From Melastoma dodecandrum (lineage: Eukaryota; Streptophyta; Magnoliopsida; Myrtales; Melastomataceae), in the NCBI GenBank assembly GCA_029817715.1, contig JARUPY010000474.1, forward strand, positions 7,130,001 through 7,194,000: a DNA stretch of 64,000 nucleotides, read 5' to 3'. How positions within the stretch are numbered: position 1 is the first letter of the stretch; each line of letters opens with the position of its first letter. Made by a program: the position numbers and the translations under genes. Below are positions 44,256-54,980 of this stretch, piece by piece. The notes under the pieces were generated by a model. The model searched no databases and was not told the origin of the DNA. It was given only the letters and a program-made list of their open reading frames with translations.

Positions 44256-45590
44256 ATGAAACCCGCATCGCATCTCGACGGCATCCCGTCGACGCCGGGG
44301 AAGTTCAAGATGGAGAAGTCGTCGTACATCTACCGGATGCGGTGGCATTCGTCCTTGCCCAAGCTCGCCTTCTGGTGCTTCCTATTCATGGCCTTGATCT
44401 TCGTACTTTTCTTCAGATCCCCCTCGTCGCTGTCCGCTCCGCACAACTCGGGCGGGTATAGCGATCCGTCCTCCCCCTCCCGCAGGTATCTCCAGAACTC
44501 CTACTGGGGCGGCCCCGCCTGGGAGAAACGGGTGCGGTCCTCAGCACGAATCCGGGCCCAGAGTGGCATGTCTGTGCTCGTGACTGGAGCGGCAGGGTTT
44601 GTTGGGACCCACGTATCGGCCGCTCTCAAAAGACGTGGTGACGGGGTCCTCGGTCTGGATAATTTCAATGATTATTACGATCCATCCCTTAAACGAGCTC
44701 GCCAGGCGTTGCTGGAACGCGCGGGGGTGTTCGTCGTTGAGGGGGATATCAACGACGAGGCTCTGCTGAGGAAGTTGTTCGAGGTCGTGCCATTCTCTCA
44801 TGTGATGCATTTGGCCGCACAGGCGGGAGTGAGGTACGCAATGGAGAATCCCAGCTCTTATGTGCATAGTAATCTAGCTGGACTCGTTAGCATACTCGAG
44901 GTTTGTAAATCCGTGAATCCTCAGCCAGCGATCGTTTGGGCATCGTCTAGTTCTGTCTATGGACTCAATACGAAAGTGCCCTTCTCGGAGAAGGATCGAA
45001 CGGACCAGCCAGCTAGCTTGTATGCCGCTACCAAGAAAGCAGGAGAGGAAATAGCGCACACTTATAATCATATATATGGCCTTTCCCTTACCGGGTTGAG
45101 GTTCTTCACTGTATATGGTCCCTGGGGTAGGCCTGATATGGCATACTTCTTTTTCACTAGAGACATTCTAAGCGGTAAGCCGATCCCGATATTTGAGGCT
45201 GCCAATCATGGGACGGTCGCGAGGGATTTTACGTACATAGATGACATTGTCAGGGGTTGTTTGGCCTCATTGGATACTGCAGAGAAGAGTACAGGGAGGG
45301 GGGGGAAGAAGAAGGTGCCTGCACAGTTGAGGGTGTTCAATTTGGGGAATACCTCGCCGGTTCCAGTAACAGACCTGGTTAGCATCTTGGAGAGGCTTCT
45401 GAAAGTCAAGGCAAAGAGGAATATCATGAAGTTGCCTCGTAACGGCGATGTTCAGTTTACTCATGCCAATATCAGCTCGGCACAGGAAGAGCTTGGATAC
45501 AAGCCGACTACTGATCTTGAGACTGGGCTGAAGAAGTTCGTGCGGTGGTACCTCAGATTTTATGCCGATGGGAAGAAGGGTGCTGTATGA
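44256..45590 (+). CDS. GAE: UDP-glucuronate 4-epimerase, one exon, 444 aa
   Basis: The protein is a type II membrane protein of the Golgi: a short cytosolic N-terminus, one hydrophobic anchor (about 36-53, LAFWCFLFMALIFVLFF), then a lumenal short-chain dehydrogenase fold. It interconverts UDP-glucuronate and UDP-galacturonate, supplying pectin synthesis. Visible motifs are the NAD-binding VLVTGAAGFVG (107-117), the catalytic Ser region WASSSSVYG (228-236), and YAATK (Tyr256, Lys260). Length and lack of introns fit plant GAE genes. The ATG at 44256 is chosen because it includes the full anchor. The preceding ~500 bp would hold the promoter and leader. No lesion is seen. Confidence 0.96.
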   Translation: MKPASHLDGIPSTPGKFKMEKSSYIYRMRWHSSLPKLAFWCFLFMALIFVLFFRSPSSLSAPHNSGGYSDPSSPSRRYLQNSYWGGPAWEKRVRSSARIRAQSGMSVLVTGAAGFVGTHVSAALKRRGDGVLGLDNFNDYYDPSLKRARQALLERAGVFVVEGDINDEALLRKLFEVVPFSHVMHLAAQAGVRYAMENPSSYVHSNLAGLVSILEVCKSVNPQPAIVWASSSSVYGLNTKVPFSEKDRTDQPASLYAATKKAGEEIAHTYNHIYGLSLTGLRFFTVYGPWGRPDMAYFFFTRDILSGKPIPIFEAANHGTVARDFTYIDDIVRGCLASLDTAEKSTGRGGKKKVPAQLRVFNLGNTSPVPVTDLVSILERLLKVKAKRNIMKLPRNGDVQFTHANISSAQEELGYKPTTDLETGLKKFVRWYLRFYADGKKGAV

Positions 45591-46529
45591 TATCCACCTC
45601 ATCAATAACTCTATACCCTTGTCTACATTGTCTTTGCTAAATTCTTTCTGGACCACTGATGAGGACATAGTGAAATTAGTGATGCAGCATGGGGGGAAGT
45701 CTCATTGGAGAACGAGGCTTTGTCAAGAAGCTCTCAAGGCACATCACTTGCTGTTGTGATTCTTTTGGAGTCTCCTAACTGTATCAATACGAGGCAATAG
45801 CTTGTTGTGATTGTTGTAGTTTATGAAATTGTAGAATTACGATTTGTTTGAGGAACATTTTGCTCATCTGACTGGTCTGTACCATTCTGAGACGCCCGTA
45901 AAAATGAGGCAAGTGCCTGTATTCATACTCTGCATCCTGGTTGAGTTATTTCAACCGTTTCTCTGCAGACTTTAACAATAAGATGCTAAGTTTTAGTTGG
46001 CATTTTTACGCATATGCTGCTGCTTCATGGTTCCCTTCTGGGTACTGTTCTAACATGACATTTGATGGTAACAATAACTGCAAAACTTTGCGTTTTTATT
46101 TCAACTTCCACAAAATTGATTCATCAAGACAAACTTGGACTTCCTTGGAATAAGCAGTGCATATCATGACAAACATGGACTTCCTTGGCATAAGCAGCGC
46201 ATATCATCGAACAAACATGGACTTCCTTGGCATCCGCAATTGTGTACAGCGGGCAGAGTGCAGATGAATGCGGGCCATGCAGCAGCATATGCACACCAGT
46301 ACGCATCTCGGGGCCCCCCTGTATGCATCCCCTTGCCAACCAAAGGCAAATGAAAACCAGCATAACCATTGAAATCATTATTTTAGATGTGGAAGCCGTG
46401 TCTTGAATCTTTACATTTTCAAGTACTTTTTTAACTTTATTGTTCATTAATTCGGTTTCCAAAATTCATGCTCGAACGAATGACATGCTTGTCTGCAATC
46501 ATACAGAGTACCAAAGAACAAAAAAATAT
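45591..46529. other. Convergent intergenic region of GAE and the tRNA phosphotransferase gene
   Basis: It holds the 3' untranslated regions of two genes that face each other and the short tandem repeat at 46129-46233. No extra gene is visible. Confidence 0.6.
46129..46233 (+). repeat. 40-42 bp tandem repeat, three copies
   Basis: Units begin at 46129, 46169 and 46211 with ACAAACWTGGACTTCCTTGG followed, in the first two, by MATAAGCAGYGCATATCAT. The array is about 300 bp beyond the stop of the minus-strand tRNA phosphotransferase, so it may be transcribed in a 3' end. Confidence 0.85.
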
Positions 46530-48350
46530 TCATGCTTGGGAGTCGCCGTTTTGAAAAGGTATAGGCTGTCTGTCTGGCCAAGACAATATCTTGTCAAAGT
46601 ACTTCACCGGTACCACGCCATCGAATCCTTCCGTCAAGATGACCCAGTTGTCAGAAATGTAGAGCTTCATCCCATCTTCGATCAAATGCAAAGAGACCAA
46701 ATAAGGAAACGGAATTGATTCATATCTAAAAGAATTGTGAGCAAGTTTTGCCATTCTAATAAGTACCTTCGAGAGCTTTTCTGACGTCTAGGAAGATTAG
46801 AACGCTCACGTTCTGTCTCATGCCTGGAGAAAAATCCAATCAGTGAATCGGTGATAAATGTTATTTTAGCAGAAGAAGAAGACAGGAACACTGAAAAATT
46901 GACTCACCACTTATCACTTGTCCGTCAGACGGCAAGCCGGGAGAGAAGTGCACATGCAACCTCTGCATACGCTTCAACCCAGAATCTAATATAGACTGCA
47001 CATTCTTCTTGTATGTCCCATGCACGCAAACTGTAAAATGGTACCAAATTTGCAAGCAAATGCTTCGCTCAGACCTTGGTCATGGCTCACTCTCTAAGTT
47101 AACAAGTAATATCATCAGACTGCTAGTTGACATACCAGGAATCTCATCGGCCGAAAGGATTGGCTTAAGCAAGCTATCTGACTCAACAGTCTGCACGAAA
47201 ATGTCCTACCGTGAATAAACCGTCCAAGAAAGGCAGCAAAGTCGAGAAAATCAATTGGGATGCACAAAAAAGGACAGGGGTGCATCACTTTCTCACCTTT
47301 AGGGTGTGACCTTGGTTGGCACGGATTAAAAGCTCCCCATCCTCCTCCAAAAGACTAAATCGCTGTTTGTTGTCCCTCCGAACTGCCTAAAATGTTTCAC
47401 AACATGAGAAAAAAATTACAGCCCATGATGGATGGCGCAAAACACGCGGCGTGGAAGAAAGTCATCCAACACACAAACCTCCTTTATCTCATCCACCGAA
47501 TGTGCCTTCAGTGGTATGTTTGCAAGAGTCTTCAGATTAAGTTTCAGAATATCTTGAACTTTGACATACCCGTCACTCCTCATCTCTAAGCTCAACTCCA
47601 AGGCCATATGCCTCAAAATTCGCGTCCTTCAGAAGGATGACCACACAATCAGACCTACGACTAACCCCGCAAAAGCAATTCAAAACGAACGGGGAGCTGG
47701 AGCTGATAAAAACAAGGGACGACCTTATACATCAGAACTAACCCGGGGGATTTCATTTGGAAAACAAACCCTCAAAACCAGTACATCAACGAACTGAATG
47801 ATTTCCGAATGATAACCACAAGGTAGTGTCCACTTAACAACCCAATCATTCACTCACACTAAAGCTAAAAGGAAATGATCCATGAATCAAAATTAAACCC
47901 TATTTGTTTTTGTTTAAAAAAATAGCCCCAAATACAAACGTGCCGCCCAACCTGGCATGTATAGATCCTGTTGGGTTTATATGCTGAAATTTGAATGGAC
48001 CGGCCCGAATTTTCCACAGTTTTCGACAATTAGGGTTAGCAGAACCCAAAATCGGAATGATTCCTAGAACAAACGAACAATCAGAGAGAGCCATTAGAAT
48101 CCGGAGAACTCACAGGAGTCTACCGAGAGCATCGATCTTATCAGAGGCAGAACCACCAAGCCCTCTTCCGGCCGTCCTTCCTCTATCGAATCCCCCATCA
48201 AAACCACCTCTTCCTTTCCCCCGACTTCCGCCCCAACAAAAATCAAATATTTCAGGAGAAGACCGGGAAGATGTCAAAGACTAACTACCACTTTTTGGCG
48301 AACCTTCGGTTGTGGGGTTGAGCGGAGGAGGAAAAGGAAGAACCCTGCAT
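46530..48350 (-). CDS. tRNA 2'-phosphotransferase (Tpt1/KptA family), 7 firm exons plus uncertain first exon
   Basis: The well-supported exons are 48224-48114, 47626-47479, 47386-47297, 47190-47136, 47030-46908, 46823-46767 and 46675-46530; phases close throughout. The enzyme removes the splice-junction 2'-phosphate from ligated tRNA, using NAD. Conserved stretches: KIDALGRLLTRILRHMALEL, MRSDGYVKVQDIL, DNKQRFSLLEEDGELLIRAN, VCVHGTYKKNVQSILDSGLK, HVHFSPGLPSDGQVISG, DGMKLYISDN and VILTEGFDGVVPVKYF. The N-terminus is Gly/Arg-rich. The frame before 48224 has no ATG. The ATG at 48350 joins in frame only if a 64-nt intron (48288-48225) is removed, which would give 263 aa. That intron is short and its acceptor weak, so the start is uncertain. 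Confidence 0.88.
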
Positions 48351-51031
48351 CGCGGCGGTGGGAGAGACGATACCAGCGAGGGGAGGGGGTGGGTGGGCGG
48401 TGGGGGCGCGGAGGAGGAAGAGTGTTCGCAGGATTCGTGTGGCGTTAGTGCAGGAAGACATCACAAACAATATCAAGCTTTGAGGGTTTGTTTTTGGCTC
48501 TTCTTCATGAGAACCCCTCCCCGACTTACGTTCCTAATGAAAAAAATTCGTGAAATAATGTACATGTAAATTAAAGTTTATTACTTTGACATTATTTATG
48601 AAATAAATTTCGACTTTTTTTAAGATTTTTTAAATCGGAAAGCTCGATTTCCAAATAATAAAATGAAACAAAAGCACACCTATTTTTTATTTTAATGTCA
48701 AATTTTAAAGGAAGCTAAAATTATTTCAGGGTTCATTCGATTTTTGTTTATTAAATTTAACGTTCTGAAATTTTTCATATGATTCATAATTCTGTGACAA
48801 TAATGCAATTTACTAAGAGATATTTCACAATATAATCAAATATTTTTTTCCATAATTTTAATTTTTAAGTTTTAACTTTTTATCAATCCCCTAATATTGA
48901 CAATCTAATTCCTCTCGCTGTACTTCTCATTTGAAATAATTTTAATTTTCAAAATTTTGTATTAAACATAAAAATTAAAGATTGTTTGTTATATTTTTAT
49001 TTTATATGATTTGAAGTTGATTTTTATTTTGTGCTATAAAAGAAAAGTAATCAATTCGTGGAATCTCTAAAATTGTCGATTTATAATAATCCATTTTTTA
49101 TCTGTAAAATAAAATATTTTTTTATAACTAAGTTAAATAACGTTTTAAAGGGTAAAATGGTAAACTAAAAAACATGAACATTCCTGCAGTGGTTTATGTT
49201 TACTATTGTTGTATATTGTGTGTTATGTTATATTTTTTTTTTCAAGGAATATGAGACATGTCATTTTCGTTTTTCTAGATGACTATCTAATGCGGTCCTG
49301 AATCGCAACAATGACGCAATTAAGAATCGCATTATTAGAGTTATTTGTGTGGCGGGGTTTCAAACCGCGTTCTACTCTGACGTCCAACCAAATACGCTCG
49401 ACAGGTTTTTTTCGAAGTGTCCTATGACGGGTTCGAATCTCACTTGATGCGGGATAGGACACTCCCCGTAAAGATGGATTCCTAACCCCATCTTTTATCT
49501 AGGTATCCCACTGGCGCCCGTTTTCTTTGTAAATTGTATAACGCGATTCCAAATCACAACATAAGAACAATACTTAGGGAATTTTATAAATTGAAATCAT
49601 ATTTCATAATTCTTTTAAAATTTAACACTATTTCCATACAAATCGTTGTTGAAATGAGGTCGTCGAGATGATATAAAAACGAATTTAGTTTAGAAAAAAA
49701 TTTATAAAATAAGTTTATAGTTTGATAAATTAGTTGAGTATCCCGCTAAATCACTGTTTGGAACAATGAATTTGATTTTACTCATAAGTCGCTTTTTCGT
49801 ACGGCGACAAAAAGTAGAATTAGTTAAACTGCATTTTCAAACGTTAACTTAAAGAGACTTAGGATTTTACGCATTCGTTTGAATAATGTCTTAAAAGAAA
49901 GTTGTTGATTGAAACAACATCTTTGGCTCATAGCCGAAAAAGCCCGCTTTGACTAAAAAAATTAATTCTAAGCCTTCTATAGTTGTTTGAAACAAAATTA
50001 ATATTCTTTTGTAAAATCAAAACTGTCATTTCAAAATAGCAACTTAGAAGCGTTAGTTAGATAATTTATGAAACTGAAACCATATATCGCAAATTATTTT
50101 AAGAAAACTAACCTTATTCAGCTACAAACCTCGGGGATATACATTTGGATAGTTTGGTTTGGTGTTCTATCCTCGACTTAGATGGGCGTCAGTCAATAGA
50201 GATATTTTGCAACTTCTATAAACATTTTTGCTTGATTTCATTAGTTTGTTAGTCTAATTTGTCTAATACATGATGTGTTTGAAATGGGGAAAAAACGAGC
50301 CATATATATGAAAAAGAAATGGCTGTCATGTTAATTTTGAGCCGATATGCATCCATGTGCGAACCGATGATGAACTTATTTCAACCAACGAGTGCCAAGC
50401 TGAAAACATTGAGTTACAAAGCTTTTAAATTATCTAATTCGTTCATTGTGTAATATTAGGTTATAATAGAATCTGAGCATCAACGATTCAAGGCAACACC
50501 AGAAAACAAATCAGTTCGGCAAGTTCATTAGCGTCTCAAGCCGAGATACCCATCGCTGGAGCAACACAACTGTTCGCAGAACTAACTTTACTTTTCATGG
50601 TACAGTACAAACCGTCTGCATGTATGCCTCGAAATTTAAATACATGGCCTGAACGAAACTGAGACGCCTAACACATAATTATCAATGGCATATCATCAAA
50701 AGAAGGGTAGCGGTTGGCTCTGATCCATCTTCTATTACTAGGAAGGACGTATTGAATGACGTAAGGGGCCGAGAAGCTCCTTAAGTAGCAGCACCAGATC
50801 TGAAGAATCAACCTTGGAAACCGACTAGGCATCATTCTCCGCCCCAGTTTCCTCTGCAGTTGACGAGCATTTCCTCGCTATGCACACTAACGGTATGCAT
50901 GTGACACCCGAAACAAATCTCGACAAGCTGACCATTTCCATTGTATCCATCTACACAGACATTCCAGAAGTTTTGACCAGTATCTGAGGCTGTGGGGTTT
51001 TTTTCTCCAGCTGCCATGACCCTTAATGCAG
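48351..51031. other. AT-rich intergenic region, no gene recognised
   Basis: The left end is the promoter side of the tRNA phosphotransferase gene. 48580-50450 is strongly AT-rich with no coding frame. 50480-51031 is more mixed and probably includes the 3' untranslated region of the S-acyltransferase gene. A tRNA-B-box-like word GGGTTCGAATCTC is at about 49429-49441 but lacks a clear A box. Confidence 0.55.
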
Positions 51032-53384
51032 TCACGATCCTTCATTTTCGAAATCGGATCTTAGAGGATATTCGAGACCCCGAAGAGATGGCATGCGCTT
51101 GTTATCCTCTTCAGAATAATATGGAAGGAACCAGTACAGTTTCCCTGTCCCAAATACCTGGTTCACATAAAATAGGATATCCGTTAGAAAAAGCTTCGGC
51201 TAACAGCCCCAAAGTCCTAATGAATACCGATGCATTGTATCTCTAACAAATGAAACCAGTAAAGTACCTGCTCAAAATTCTTCCTCCGACCAAGGTCATA
51301 ACACCATTTTGGAGAGGTCTTCTTCTCATATGCCTGATTAAATACACGTATCAGACACAAAGCATATTGCCACCAGCAAAGTTATTGAAACACATCATGC
51401 CAGTAGAAAGTGTTTAACAGAGAGCACAGGATTCAGGACGGAATCTCAAGGCCAAAGAGACAAAACAAAAAACAATTTTGGTCAAAAGTGTTTGTAGTTA
51501 AGCTATGGTGCAAATGCCAAGTTTCTAGAGAACAGGCAATTCTTCTACTTAAATAGACATGAAACAATTTACTCCGTCTCAGATGAACTGGCTGAATAAG
51601 GGTGTCCCAAAAGTTTATCAACAGAAAGTATATGGCTCTAGCCCTAATAGAGGTGGCTGAAGATAATACCTCTATGGTTGTGGTGTTTCGAGCGACCAGC
51701 GATATATGCATGATGAGGAATCCCAATATGCTAAGCGCAAATGCCAAATCCAGCACTGTCAAGATCAGAAAGGAACTTAAATAATTTAGAGAAACAACAC
51801 ACCACGATCAACAACAACAAGAAGCCTTTATCTCACTAGGTGGGGTTGGCCACTAAATTCGATCAGTCTATCCTGGCAGGATGTTCATGTTGATACCTAC
51901 CAAAAGCTATGAAGGTTACTGCAAGACCGCCTGGATTTATATGTATCTCTTGGTCAGAGAAAAACACGAGGAAATTCGGCAGTAAACACAAACTCACAAG
52001 GCTTGTCTCCAAAAAAGTATAGAACTGCATCAAAACAACAGCACAATCAGTGTTCAGTACTCCAGATAATGGACATGGAGGTTAATGGCAATCATAGAAA
52101 TATTTAACAATTCTATTCTCCTCCGCAATGATCATCATTGAAATAGACACAAGTACATCAGTCAAATCGGAACGTATGGTTGTCAACATTTAAACAATAT
52201 ACATAAAAAGAATAAATCACATGCTAGTAAAGATGTCCACCAACATAAGTTCCCTGTAATGCAGGAAGTGAATATAAAATGTCACTTATACAGCATGCAA
52301 GCCCAATCTTTTGTCATTGCAGCATTTGAATGTCAAAAGTTACAAGTAACAACTAACAATGCACTAGATAACGCACAACAGGTAGATGGAACGTCTTCAG
52401 TTGGAACCATGAAATCAAAGTTCTTCAATGTATTTAAAGAGTTTTTGGAGGGAAAACCCCCAATGAAACTGAAAAGATGTAATGAACTCACCAGAAAAAG
52501 AAGAAATGACTTGTAATTTAGTGCCCCGACACAATTGACAACCCATACACAATGATGATCCATCTTAAGGACACACCTTCCACCTGACATTAGAAGGGTC
52601 AACCTCGTCTTTCTATAACGCGCCAAAGGAAGATGCCAATTAGTCGAACTACCACTTACAGATAGAGCAATGATGGCTACGGGGAGGTTTAAACTGGTTA
52701 CACTTCCGGCAGTAACGGATCCTTTGGCTGGCTGGTTCTGATTGCAATCTACAAAATTCAGTCGCACACATTGCACTCGCCTCTCCTTCCTCCTCGTCGA
52801 TTATGGGATTCCAATTTGGGGGTACACCGCCCGGATCAGTGAATACAATAGAAAAATAACTCCACAGCAGCATCATCAGCTGCGTCAAGGGTTGAGAAGC
52901 ATCCGTAAGTAAACTAAAGCTCAATTTATCAAGTACCAAGCAATGAGCATGCTGCATGCAAAGTTTAACGAGATCCTGAGCATTCCTAATCTCAAAATGT
53001 CACACAAGCAATGGAGCCGGCAACCATGGCATATCTCCTCTAGCAGTCCTCCACAAATTGCAGCCCATCAACGAAACGGGACGACTCCTGACCCCAAGAA
53101 GGACCCCAAATCCCCACCCTACAAGCTTAAAACCACTAACCCGCAGACCAAAAAGGAGAAAACCTTCATCAGACAAAAGCCCCCAGACTCACCAGGGCAT
53201 GGAACAAGATCAGCACCCCGAGGGCGAGCAAGCAATCGGAAAAGCCGCCGTTAAACAATGCCGGCCCATAACTGGTAACGACCACCGTGTAATAAGTCAA
53301 GCCCACGACCCCTAACACCAGCAGCACCATAACAAACCCTAGGCCCCTGAAGACGGTGCAGAACCTGAACACGTTCCAGGACAT
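51032..53384 (-). CDS. PAT: DHHC-type protein S-acyltransferase, 7 exons, 301 aa
   Basis: The exons are 53384-53193, 52879-52660, 52583-52492, 52024-51901, 51755-51670, 51333-51268 and 51157-51032, all GT-AG with closing phases. The membrane enzyme attaches palmitate to cysteines of target proteins. Seen: two N-terminal hydrophobic segments (about 14-38 and 51-74), [10 protein letters not shown] after the second, the cysteine-rich domain [16 protein letters not shown] leading to [12 protein letters not shown] with catalytic DHHC at 146-149, two further hydrophobic segments ([10 protein letters not shown]... and [13 protein letters not shown]), and a conserved tail ([24 protein letters not shown]). 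It resembles the plant PAT13/PAT14 group by length and layout. The ATG of MSWNVF at 53384 is preferred; upstream frame has no ATG. The gene looks intact. Confidence 0.95.
51800..51880 (+). repeat. SINE-like short segment in intron 4 of the S-acyltransferase gene
   Basis: AACAACAACAAGAAGCCTTT, then TCTCACTAGGTGGGGTTGGC, resembles the AACAACAAAGCCTT...GGGTCGGCT motif shared by plant Au-type SINEs. Only this core is present. Confidence 0.5.
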
Positions 53385-54040
53385 CGCTCCCCCCGCCGTC
53401 TCCGGCAAGCGCGCCTTTCCCGCGGAAAATGTGGGGTTCCCGTGGAATTGGGTATTCCTCAACGCCTCCCCGGACTCCTTGACGACGTCGTCGTCTGTTT
53501 GGGGGCAGACCCAATTAGTTCCCAAATTCCAACCCTAATCCTCGTCCTTACGGGGGGATGAAAATCTCTGGCTTCCCGGGGGATTAATGTTAACCGGGTT
53601 ATGGGCAGCGTGTCGCCCGATATATAATCCAACAAAATAACCGAGTCTCCAGGATTCCAATTTTATATTTTAATGATATATATATAATTAAATTATTTTT
53701 AATTGTTCGGAACTTATACCAGTAAGTTACCCTTCTGTTCCAAATATCTTCTTGTTTAACTATTTAAATAACTTTTTGGTTCTGACTAAAAGTCTTGACT
53801 TTGTGTAAAAACATAAGTCAGTTATATATACCAAAATCGAGTTTAGATTAGTTGAGCCAAAAAAAGGAAAATTTATCTTTAGAAAACCAAATTTAATACA
53901 CTTTCATAATATTGTTTTGTCATTAGGAATAAGTTAAAGTAAGATGTGAAGTGTGTTGAAAATGAAAATATATAGTATGACACGCTTTCACTTAACAGCT
54001 TGAGCTTTTAGGACAGTTGGCGTTGTCTGCTGTACAACAG
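53385..54040. other. S-acyltransferase promoter side merging into repeat DNA
   Basis: 53385-53600 is the 5' flank of the gene. 53700-53825 (ACTTATACCAGTAAGTTACC, ATTTAAATAACTTTTTGGTT) is repeated with few changes at about 60657-60780, so it belongs to a dispersed element, possibly the LTR preceding the primer site at 54041. Confidence 0.6.
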
Positions 54041-54053
54041 TGGTATCAGAGTC
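54041..54053 (+). other. Initiator-Met-tRNA-type primer binding site of an LTR or TRIM-like element
   Basis: TGGTATCAGAGTC directly after ACAACAG is the common plant retroelement primer site (TGGTATCAGAGC) with one change. The LTR would be upstream (about 53650-54037). No gag or pol follows, which suggests a small non-autonomous or truncated element. Confidence 0.65.
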
Positions 54054-54639
54054 AGAAGTCGAGGGTTCACGCCCCGCCAGACGTAAAAAAATGAAAACAT
54101 AAAAAAAACGGAAAAGAGGTCACAGAAGCCCACCCATAGGGCCACAGAAGCCCTCCAATCACCTGAATAAGGGAATCGCAAAATTATTATAAATTTTCGA
54201 TAAATCAAATTAATTCAATATATTCATACTATTTTTACCAAAGTGGTATGTGGGCCTGAACCACTTTGTCATAGTTTTCAAGGCTAAATAAAACATGGAA
54301 AACGTGTAGATAATGAGTTTTGTACCGAAATACGGTTAGTTTTAAAAAAATTTGTGAAATACAGTTCGTGTTTCGTAAAATACGGATTTACCGCCAAAGG
54401 GGCACGTTTTGAAAATGTGCCCCCTAAATTACAAAGAGGGCGGGTTTTCAACTTCAGGAAAATACCAAGGGGCGGTGGCTTCCATGCATCCACATTAAGG
54501 CGCATTTTGAAAACTCGCCTTCATGTAGAGATGAGTTTTCAAAACGCATCTTCCGGTGCCGGGTTTTTCCAACAATTGGTGAAATTCTTCGCCAAAGGGT
54601 CTAATAAAAAACCCGCCCCTACGGTAACTTAAGTCAGGT
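54054..54639. other. Repeat-rich noncoding region with GGCGGGTTTT words
   Basis: No gene. Words like GGGCGGGTTTTCAA and GCGCATTTTGAAAACTCGCC recur in both orientations and continue to about 54910. They may belong to the leader of the minus-strand LTR element with a primer site at 54981. Confidence 0.5.
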
Positions 54640-54735
54640 TTCCCCCTCTGCCTCAATTGGTCGAAGTGGTTGCTTAAATTGTAAGAGGTCTTGTGTTCGA
54701 ATCCTAATGGCTAGAAGGTTTTTTTTCTAAGTTTT
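54640..54735 (+). mobile_element. tRNA-derived SINE-like sequence
   Basis: AATTGGTCGAAGTGGTTGC resembles a pol III A box, and about 30 bases later TGTTCGAATCC is a good B box; a T-run (54719-54727) follows. The spacing fits a tRNA-derived SINE head. The body and target duplication were not delimited. Confidence 0.5.
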
Positions 54736-54980
54736 CGAAAGGCGGATTTTGCAATCCCGCCTCTTGTTTATTAAGTTAAAGGGATGGAATTTCAAAACCC
54801 GCCCCCAGGTGAGACACCGAGTCTGTCTAAGTGTTGGCGTCAAAATTTACAAGTGTTGGAGGGGCGGGAAAACCCGTCTCTACAAGAAGACGAGTTTCAA
54901 AACGCGCATGTCGTGGGTGGATCTTGTTTCCGGTTCCATCAAAAATAGATATCCTCCTAGGGCTTTGGATTTTGAAAATG

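Noticed and set aside
49429..49441. tRNA or SINE suggested by GGGTTCGAATCTC
   Set aside because: No A box at proper spacing and no cloverleaf could be formed by eye.
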